In this document: piece after piece, positions 58,088-64,000 of the stretch
How positions within the stretch are numbered: position 1 is the first letter of the stretch
Layout: every line of letters begins with the position of its first letter
DNA from: an uncultured Chloroflexota bacterium
Lineage (GTDB): Bacteria; Chloroflexota; Dehalococcoidia; Lucifugimonadales; CAJXCD01
Reading direction: 5' to 3'
Assembly (NCBI GenBank): GCA_913051545.1
Contig: CAJXCD010000008.1
Span: forward strand, 1 to 64,000
Length of the DNA stretch: 64,000 bases
Notes under the pieces: generated by a model
The model's database searches: none
Told to the model about the DNA's origin: nothing
The model's input: the letters and a program-made list of their open reading frames with translations, nothing else
Program-made: the position numbers and the translations under genes

Positions 58088-59179
58088 CTAATGTCCTTCC
58101 GAACCATGTCCCATGGTTGCCGTTGTAGCAAAAACAAGAGTCAACATAGAGAAGATAAACCCTTGTATTAGTCCCACAAAGAGTTCAAGCCCTAGGAAAG
58201 GAACTAGTCCTACGAGTGGGACTAGAAAAGCTATTACTATCAACAAAACTTCACCAGCAAATATATTACCAAATAGCCTGAATGTAAAACTCAAAACACG
58301 AGCAAATTCGGTGATACCTTCTAGAAGTCCTACAAACAACATTATAGGACCACTTCTGAAGTTCAGAAATTTGCCTATATGCTCACGAATACCCAACGCC
58401 CTTATCCCCCACCAATGCACTGCTATCGTAGCAATCAGAGCAATCGCCAGAGTGGTATTGATCTCTGTATTAGAACTTCTAAAGAATGGCACTAAAAGTC
58501 CAGCCCTATCTCCATTCTTCGATTCACCATGACCGTGACCTTCAATTTCTTTAGCTGTTAAAACATCGCCTATTGATCCGAAGGGAATAAAGACGAATCT
58601 ACCATCTCCTTCAAATTTATGAAGATGTATGGATGAAAGATCTACATGATCTCCATCTCCTTTTAATTTTTTCTCTGCGTGATGTATTACCTCTGATGCG
58701 GGTTCGAAGCGACCAATCGTCCCAAACCCTGGCAATACACCTAGCCAATTCGCCGTGACAACAAATAGGAATATAGTCATGAAAAGAGGGAAAAACATTC
58801 TGCCCTTCGTTGGACCCGCTACCTTCTCTGCCAAACCTAAGAATAACTCAAGGATTGCTTCTAATAAGCCCTGGAATCTGCCAGGGGTATCCGTAATATT
58901 CTTTGTGCCCAAGTACGCCAATAAGAGCAGAAGACTTACAACTATCCAAGTAGTGACCATAGTATTGGTCAGGTATACATCTCCAAAAACTGGCAGCCCT
59001 CTGATAATCGGAGCGGATAGAATAGGTTCGGCAGCAAGTTGTATATGTGCCAGCGGAGAACCTATGAAGCCTCCACCAAATTCATTTCCTAGGGCACCAC
59101 CAGCAAGGCCTAAACAAAAAAGAAACACTACAGCCACTAAGGCTACCAGCAACTTTGGTCTGTTTAACAAACTCGCCAC
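58088..59179 (-). CDS. atpB: ATP synthase Fo a subunit
   Basis: Proton-channel stator subunit, 363 residues, longer than the usual 240-270. The essential Arg region is FTFRLFGNIFAGEVLL, and helix 5-6 sequences follow with the final GLIQGFIFSMLTLVF. An extra hydrophilic stretch (about residues 160-215, Lys/His/Asp-rich) separates early helices. It starts 17 bases after the atpZ-like gene. Confidence 0.96.
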   Translation of the reverse strand: MASLLNRPKLLVALVAVVFLFCLGLAGGALGNEFGGGFIGSPLAHIQLAAEPILSAPIIRGLPVFGDVYLTNTMVTTWIVVSLLLLLAYLGTKNITDTPGRFQGLLEAILELFLGLAEKVAGPTKGRMFFPLFMTIFLFVVTANWLGVLPGFGTIGRFEPASEVIHHAEKKLKGDGDHVDLSSIHLHKFEGDGRFVFIPFGSIGDVLTAKEIEGHGHGESKNGDRAGLLVPFFRSSNTEINTTLAIALIATIAVHWWGIRALGIREHIGKFLNFRSGPIMLFVGLLEGITEFARVLSFTFRLFGNIFAGEVLLIVIAFLVPLVGLVPFLGLELFVGLIQGFIFSMLTLVFATTATMGHGSEGH

Positions 59180-59196
59180 TTCTACCCATTAACTCC

Positions 59197-59403
59197 TTAT
59201 TTATTACCGACCCCATCGATAACGTCCTTCAACATTCTGTGTACCCCCAAAATTGACACTGAAATCCCTGCAATTATACCTACTAGTGTCAAAAACGGAC
59301 TTGAACCCAACCACTGGTCCAGTACATACCCACCTAATCCACCACCCAATAGGCAGACACCTACCAACCACCCAAATCCAATAACCTTAAAAGCTGATCC
59401 CAT
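59197..59403 (-). CDS. AtpZ/AtpI-family small membrane protein
   Basis: Small hydrophobic protein, 68 residues, two transmembrane helices (about 5-29 and 37-57). GGGLGGYVLDQWLGSSPFLTL is the AtpZ/AtpI signature. The family assists c-ring assembly or Mg2+ uptake for the synthase. First gene of the atp operon. Confidence 0.85.
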   Translation of the reverse strand: MGSAFKVIGFGWLVGVCLLGGGLGGYVLDQWLGSSPFLTLVGIIAGISVSILGVHRMLKDVIDGVGNK

Positions 59404-59584
59404 CTAGGCACCCCAATGGGGTCTATTAGAAAGCTCATGTATCGTAATTACAGGCAAAAACCAAGCGTCAATCTGCACTAAAAACCACTAAACCTTAAGA
59501 TAAAAGTTCGTAACCCATTTAAGGCCCAACGGCACATAAAGGTACTAAAGAATATAAATTCACTCCAAATCCTTACACCCTACC

Positions 59585-60163
59585 TCAACTATTCTCTGGA
59601 GCCTGCGGCTCAGATGGAGGCTTCTCTTCCCTTCCCAAATCATCCAAATTCAATGTCTCTACGAAATCAGTAAACGCCGAAAGACTACGTAATTCTTCAA
59701 CACCTACTGGCTTTTTATCTCTACCGACATTACCTTGTGGAATAATGGCTTTACCAGTCTCATCATCCATCTCAACCCCAGCTTTATCTATCACCACGCT
59801 CTCCGCAAAAATTGGGGCAGACGTCCTAACTGCCAACGCTATAGCATCACTCGGACGAGCATCCACCTCTAAAACAGTACCGTTGAGATCCAAAATAATT
59901 TTCGCATAGAAAGTATCTTCATTTAGATCAGAGACTACTATGCTAGCAACGGACGCCCCCAGGGATTCCACAAGGGCTTGCATCAAGTCATGAGAAAGAG
60001 GCCTGGGAACTGCCACATCCTGTAATTTGAGAGCAATCGAATCTGCCTCAGAGGGGCCTATCCATATAGGCAGGAATTTACTTGAATCCTTCACCCTCAA
60101 TATCACGACTCTCTGGTAACTCATGAGGCTCACCCGGATGCTGTCTATCACCAGTTCCAACAT
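59585..60163 (-). CDS. Bifunctional nuclease family (BFN/DUF151) protein
   Basis: The 192-residue protein begins MLELVIDSIRVSLMSYQRVVIL and contains LPIWIGPSEADSIAL, RPLSHDLM, the conserved EVDARPSDAIALAVRTSAPIFA and a UVR-like acidic C-terminal tail with Pro/Glu. This is the DUF151 family; one plant member has DNase and RNase activity, bacterial roles are unclear. GGAGGAATATCG precedes the ATG. The gap to the atp operon is 181 bases. Confidence 0.92.
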   Translation of the reverse strand: MLELVIDSIRVSLMSYQRVVILRVKDSSKFLPIWIGPSEADSIALKLQDVAVPRPLSHDLMQALVESLGASVASIVVSDLNEDTFYAKIILDLNGTVLEVDARPSDAIALAVRTSAPIFAESVVIDKAGVEMDDETGKAIIPQGNVGRDKKPVGVEELRSLSAFTDFVETLNLDDLGREEKPPSEPQAPENS

Positions 60164-60362
60164 CGATATTCCTCCAGCCCCGATTATGACATTTAATCTT
60201 GCGCAATTGTAAATCCAGGACTCTATACTGTCAATGACTTCAACGTCATTTAGATCCCACTCAACGCACCTAGAATACGGTCAACAACATCAATGCCTAT
60301 ATATTCGCAGTGTATTCAACTTAACATCCCTTTTTAAGTATAAAGCGCTTGAGTAATTCACT

Positions 60363-60539
60363 CTAATTCGCCTTGATACGCTTCTTCAAATTAGATCTCG
60401 TTAGCATTACCAGCCTGTTGCACAAAGTACACCTAATCTTGACATCCGCGCCTAACCTAACGACTTCCCACTCATATCCTCCACATGGGTGGACCTTTCT
60501 TAGATTTAATAAATCGCCAAGTCTTAAGTCTTGCCCCAA
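60363..60539 (-). CDS. DUF951 small zinc-binding protein
   Basis: A 58-residue protein below the usual ORF-length cutoff. It starts at TTG (60539) with GAGGGG five bases upstream, inside the end of pyrF, so the genes overlap by 16 bases. The sequence runs LRLGDLLNLRKVHPCGGYEW, then GADVKIRCTLC and LVMLTRSNLKKRIK, matching DUF951, with three conserved Cys (C19, C37, C40). Function is unknown; members are small, basic and probably nucleic-acid binding. Coupled translation with pyrF is likely. Confidence 0.88.
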   Translation of the reverse strand: MGQDLRLGDLLNLRKVHPCGGYEWEVVRLGADVKIRCTLCNRLVMLTRSNLKKRIKAN

Positions 60540-61366
60540 TTTTTCCCCTCATCCTCCAAAATACTATTGATATTGTTTCTAATTTCTATGGCCTTTGATC
60601 GAGCCAATTCACTGTAATCTGATCTACTCGAAGAAGCGTATAGCACCCCTCTTGAACTGCTCATAATTATATTTCTGCCAAAACGATCCATCCCGGATAG
60701 CAAAGCTCTCTTCAATTCACCTTCTTGAGCGCCGACGCCAGGCACCAAAAATGGCATTTCCGGACAAATCTTTCTAATCAATGCTATGTCCCCTGGGTAA
60801 GTTGCACCAGCTATTATTCCTACATTTCCATACCTGTCCCAATCTGAAATTCTATTGGCCAGCCATAAAAACATACTAATTTGACCATCCCCAGACACGA
60901 CTTTAACATCTTGCACACCTATATCATTATTCGATGACCGACACCAAATAAAAATACCCCTGTCTGCATACTCTACAAACGGGGCCAGCGCTTGCAATCC
61001 AGCATACGCATTGACTGTAATAGCATCGAATCCTAAAAAATCGAACATGGCTTTGGCATGGACTTTATTGGTAGAAGCAATATCCCCTCGTTTAGCGTCA
61101 CCGATCACAACAACATTCGGTGCTACATCTCTGATATGTTCAATTGTAGCCTTTAATACGATTAGGCCATCCGTACCGAGCGCATCAAAAAATGCTAGGT
61201 TGGGTTTATAAGCGCAGACAATGTCTTTGGTGGCATTTATTATGGCTTTGTTAAATTGGAGCATGTCACTAATAGCTGCTGCTGATGGGTCAGGATCCAA
61301 TCCTACGCACAACAAACTTTTATTCAATTCGGAAGAGTATTTTAGCTTCTCTGAAAACGTCGACAC
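60524..61366 (-). CDS. pyrF: Orotidine 5'-phosphate decarboxylase (type 2)
   Basis: Decarboxylates OMP to UMP, the last step of pyrimidine synthesis. The 280-residue protein begins with CVGLDPD and has YKPNLAFFDALG, the catalytic VIGDAKRGDIAST (the Asp-Lys-Asp set), FDAITVNAYAG and FLVPGVGAQEG. It matches the longer, type 2 enzyme. The last bases contain the start of the DUF951 gene. Confidence 0.95.
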   Translation of the reverse strand: MSTFSEKLKYSSELNKSLLCVGLDPDPSAAAISDMLQFNKAIINATKDIVCAYKPNLAFFDALGTDGLIVLKATIEHIRDVAPNVVVIGDAKRGDIASTNKVHAKAMFDFLGFDAITVNAYAGLQALAPFVEYADRGIFIWCRSSNNDIGVQDVKVVSGDGQISMFLWLANRISDWDRYGNVGIIAGATYPGDIALIRKICPEMPFLVPGVGAQEGELKRALLSGMDRFGRNIIMSSSRGVLYASSSRSDYSELARSKAIEIRNNINSILEDEGKNWGKT

Positions 61367-61575
61367 AATCTCTACTCCATCACTCTTTCAATGGGATCGT
61401 CTTGCATTGTACCCAAAAGTTTAACCGCGCGCATATAGTCTCGCAATTCACAGTAAATTAATGGAAACACTCTTGCGAAGTACATTTCTGCTATATCTAA
61501 CCAGTCTATTAGATAATTTTTTTTGTGTGTAATTGCTTTAAGTATTTAATCTATAATGAAAAGCCAACCACAAAA

Positions 61576-62244
61576 ATGTTACTTTCAATATTCAATAGAT
61601 TAATTGAACACTACGGACCACAAAATTGGTGGCCAGGAGACACAGTTATAGAAATAATGGTAGGAGCAGTACTTACCCAAGCAACTTCATGGAAAAATGC
61701 TGAAAGTGCAGTAGAAACTTTAAAAACAAATAATTTACTTTCGCCAAAATCAATTCGCAACTTAGATCAGAATACTTTAGGAAATCTCATCTACAGTTCT
61801 GGATATTATAACGTCAAGGCTAAGAGACTCAAGGCATTAATGAATTATATATATGACCAATTCAATGACGATATTGAAACCATGTCATCTTGCGACATTG
61901 AAACTTTGAGGAATGGGTTATTATCAATTCACGGCATAGGAGAAGAGACAGCTGACGACATCTTATTATATGCACTTGAAAAACCAGTCTTCGTTATTGA
62001 CTCCTACACAAAAAGGATTTTTAGCAGACTCGGGCTTACCCCTCTACACGGTAGTTATAAACTATATTCCGACTTTTTCACCAAAAATGTTTGTCTGAAT
62101 TCTAAACTATACGGCGAATATCACGCACTGCTAGTAATACATGGTTCAGCCACATGTAAACCTATCCCAAAATGCAAGGAATGTTGCCTATTAGACGTAT
62201 GTAAGACAGGTGTCGAAAATATGAAATTTTCATCAATCTGTTGA
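61576..62244 (+). CDS. EndoIII-like HhH-GPD DNA glycosylase
   Basis: Base-excision repair glycosylase of 222 residues from the ATG at 61576; an earlier GTG at 61525 is in frame but adds unrelated residues. Features are VGAVLTQATSWKNAESAV, the helix-hairpin-helix LLSIHGIGEETADDILLYA, the catalytic Asp in VFVIDSYTKRIFSRLG and four C-terminal Cys (CKPIPKCKECCLLDVC) for a [4Fe-4S] cluster. The lyase Lys of EndoIII is Glu here (GEETAD), so it should be monofunctional, as in MagIII/MpgII alkyladenine glycosylases. Confidence 0.88.
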   Translation: MLLSIFNRLIEHYGPQNWWPGDTVIEIMVGAVLTQATSWKNAESAVETLKTNNLLSPKSIRNLDQNTLGNLIYSSGYYNVKAKRLKALMNYIYDQFNDDIETMSSCDIETLRNGLLSIHGIGEETADDILLYALEKPVFVIDSYTKRIFSRLGLTPLHGSYKLYSDFFTKNVCLNSKLYGEYHALLVIHGSATCKPIPKCKECCLLDVCKTGVENMKFSSIC

Positions 62245-62258
62245 TAGCATGCCTAACT

Positions 62259-63359
62259 TTAATCACCACTATCGAGTATGAGAATACTGCTACTTTTTAT
62301 GATCATGAAAATTTTCATGCCTTGTTTTAATTCTAATTCTTCAAGGCCATTCTGTGTAATTTCTGCCGTCAAGCGTATCCCTATATCGATATATACAAAA
62401 ATCCTGCATCCGACATAATTAACCTCTTGCACCAAGCCTGAAATGATATTTTGAGCACTTATTCTAGTGGGATTATCTAGCGCCAGTATTATATCTCTAG
62501 CTCTAATCGATATAGTGATTGTCTTTCCTACCACAACTCCAGGCAACTTAGGCACCAAAATACGAGCACTTCCTGCTTGTATTTGGCTCAGTCCGATTTT
62601 TTCCATTCGATCATCTTCAACGATTTTCCCATCGATTATATTTTCGAAAGACTGGAGTTGTGAAATACGACCAGCACTAGGATGTGCAAATGCATTTGTA
62701 GCGGACGCATGCAATACTTTTTTACCATCACGCAATATCAACACATCCTCTGCAAGAGACAACACTTCTGAGATTGAATGAGATACAAGAACCATAGGAG
62801 TTCTCAGCTCTCTCCAAACACTTTTTAGGTATCTGATTGTAACTCCTCGCATCCCTACATCTATCGAAGAAAAAGGTTCGTCAAGAAGCAATAATCTGGG
62901 CGATGTTGCCAAAGCCCGAGCCAGTGCAACTCGTTGACGCTCACCACCAGACAAATTTTTACTTGAGCGACTAGTCAGAGATGCTAGGTTGAATAGGTCA
63001 ATCAAATTTTTCGGATCTATCCTCCTGCTTCCACTATCGGTCAACTTGTAACCGAATAATATATTGTCTAAGACACTTAGATGAGGGAATAAAGGTGTGT
63101 CTTGAGCAACATAACCGAAATTACGCTTCTCTGGAGGAATATTTAAACCTTCTTTGTAGGAATACATCGGAACTCCTGACAGGGAAACAAACCCTTTGTC
63201 TGGAATATCAAATCCCGATATGCAATTAAGCAACGTTGTTTTCCCGCTGCCAGATGGACCAAAAATACCGGTTACCCCAGAGTAAAATAAAGCCTCACAG
63301 CTTAGATTAAACCCAGAATACTTCTTAGTGATATTGAATTCCAATAATTCTTCAGCCAC
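62259..63359 (-). CDS. modC: Molybdate-type ABC transporter ATPase
   Basis: The 366-residue ATPase has Walker A GPSGSGKTT (about 34-42), the signature LSGGERQRVALARAL, Walker B LLLLDEPFSSID and an H-loop VSHS. The C-terminal MOP/TOBE domain (about 260-366, with ISIRARDIILAL and NIISGLVQEV) binds oxyanions. It overlaps the permease gene by eight bases and converges on the glycosylase gene. Tungstate transport is equally possible. Confidence 0.9.
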   Translation of the reverse strand: MAEELLEFNITKKYSGFNLSCEALFYSGVTGIFGPSGSGKTTLLNCISGFDIPDKGFVSLSGVPMYSYKEGLNIPPEKRNFGYVAQDTPLFPHLSVLDNILFGYKLTDSGSRRIDPKNLIDLFNLASLTSRSSKNLSGGERQRVALARALATSPRLLLLDEPFSSIDVGMRGVTIRYLKSVWRELRTPMVLVSHSISEVLSLAEDVLILRDGKKVLHASATNAFAHPSAGRISQLQSFENIIDGKIVEDDRMEKIGLSQIQAGSARILVPKLPGVVVGKTITISIRARDIILALDNPTRISAQNIISGLVQEVNYVGCRIFVYIDIGIRLTAEITQNGLEELELKQGMKIFMIIKSSSILILDSGD

Positions 63360-64000
63360 CTATAATTCTCCTGCCGGCTGTTCCAACTAACCAATTGTGT
63401 ATCACAAGAGTAGACACCGCCAATACAACTGAAATCCCAGCAAGGTATAACGCTATTTGTTCATTTCCAGTTTGCAAATTAGAATAGATGGCTAAAGACA
63501 GCGTCTGAGTCTTCCCAGGAATGTTACCTGCAACGGCTATAGTGGCTCCAAATTCACTGATGGATCTAACAAACCCCAACAGTGTTCCAGCCAAAATACC
63601 TTTATAAGCCAAAGGTATTGTTATAGTAAATATCACCCTCCACGGCCCTGCACCTAGACTGCGTGCAGTCTTCTCTACACGTTCATCCACTTCACCCATT
63701 GCAACAACGATTGCCCTAGAAATTAATGGGAATGACACAACGGCTGAAGCTAGTGCAGCTGCAAACCAGGTAAAAACTATATCAACAGAGAGAAATTTGT
63801 ACAGTAGAAACCCTACAGGCCCAGTACGACCTAAAACCAACAACAACAAAAACCCTACGGTTACAGGGGGCAGAGCTAAAGGGAAAGAAATTAATACATC
63901 TAAGAAAAATCGATACCTAGTATTGGTTTTAACAAGTATCCATCCAACAATCAATGCCAGAGGTAGATTAATTACAGTAGCAACTGCCGCTACCTTTAAC
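63352..64000 (-). CDS. modB: Molybdate-type ABC permease, cut by the window edge
   Basis: The frame continues to base 64000 without a stop, so the true start lies outside; at least 215 residues are present. LKVAAVATVINLPLALIVGW starts the visible part. ISFPLALPPVTVGFLLLLVLG and the ATPase-contact loop ARSLGAGPWRVIFTITIPLAYKGI are typical of ModB/CysT permeases. Stop at 63352 overlaps modC. The binding protein modA is presumably beyond the edge. Confidence 0.9.
   Translation of the reverse strand, partial: LKVAAVATVINLPLALIVGWILVKTNTRYRFFLDVLISFPLALPPVTVGFLLLLVLGRTGPVGFLLYKFLSVDIVFTWFAAALASAVVSFPLISRAIVVAMGEVDERVEKTARSLGAGPWRVIFTITIPLAYKGILAGTLLGFVRSISEFGATIAVAGNIPGKTQTLSLAIYSNLQTGNEQIALYLAGISVVLAVSTLVIHNWLVGTAGRRIIGG

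Overview
The window is AT-rich bacterial chromosome with short intergenic gaps and single-copy housekeeping genes throughout. The gene families suggest a Chloroflexota bacterium, perhaps of the marine SAR202 / Dehalococcoidia type. The clues are RNase Y next to a YmdB-type phosphodiesterase, a threonyl-tRNA synthetase without its TGS domain, a B-box zinc-finger membrane protein, and repeated phytanoyl-CoA dioxygenase and HpcH/HpaI aldolase genes. This placement is inferred from gene content. There is no rRNA in the window and no search was run.

Layout. 0.2-3.4 kb: tRNA-Trp, RNase P RNA, a serine recombinase-like gene that has lost its catalytic arginines, and a coiled-coil zinc-ribbon gene. 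3.6-10.7 kb: pyruvate kinase, a cation/Ca2+ exchanger, a polyprenyl diphosphate synthase, metG, rsmI and an amidohydrolase. 10.7-17.9 kb is a first catabolic block: 2-hydroxyacid dehydrogenase, malate/lactate-type dehydrogenase, HpaI aldolase, a phytanoyl-CoA dioxygenase-like protein with an altered iron site, a half-length solute-binding lipoprotein and an aldo/keto reductase. 18-34.8 kb is mostly housekeeping: purF-purH-glycosyltransferase, an MFS transporter, an Lrp regulator, plsY, a PHP phosphoesterase, ymdB, rny, aspS, a D-aminoacylase-like amidohydrolase, a TauE exporter and thrS. 34.8-41.9 kb: two tandem D-threonine aldolase-like genes (one without the PLP lysine), tsaD, a cupredoxin lipoprotein, a ferritin-like/VIT1 fusion and nfo. 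41.9-49.1 kb is a second catabolic block: phytanoyl-CoA dioxygenase, SDR, HpaI aldolase, SMP-30 lactonase, and an Opp/Dpp ABC operon with one permease and two ATPases only.

49.2-52.1 kb holds assimilatory sulfate reduction: cysH, then a fused ATP sulfurylase/APS kinase. It is preceded by a leader with a promoter, a 27-codon ORF carrying three Cys codons, and a strong intrinsic terminator 36 bases before cysH. 52.1-59.4 kb is the complete F1Fo ATP synthase operon (atpZ-B-E-F-H-A-G-D-C). The right end carries a bifunctional-nuclease-family protein, a short DUF951 gene overlapping pyrF, an EndoIII-like glycosylase and a molybdate-type ABC transporter that runs off the edge.

The most interesting leads are the cysH leader, which looks like a cysteine-responsive transcription attenuator, and a set of genes that keep a family fold but have lost its signature catalytic residues: the recombinase, a D-threonine aldolase paralog, an HxS dioxygenase and a cysteine-free HesB/IscA protein.
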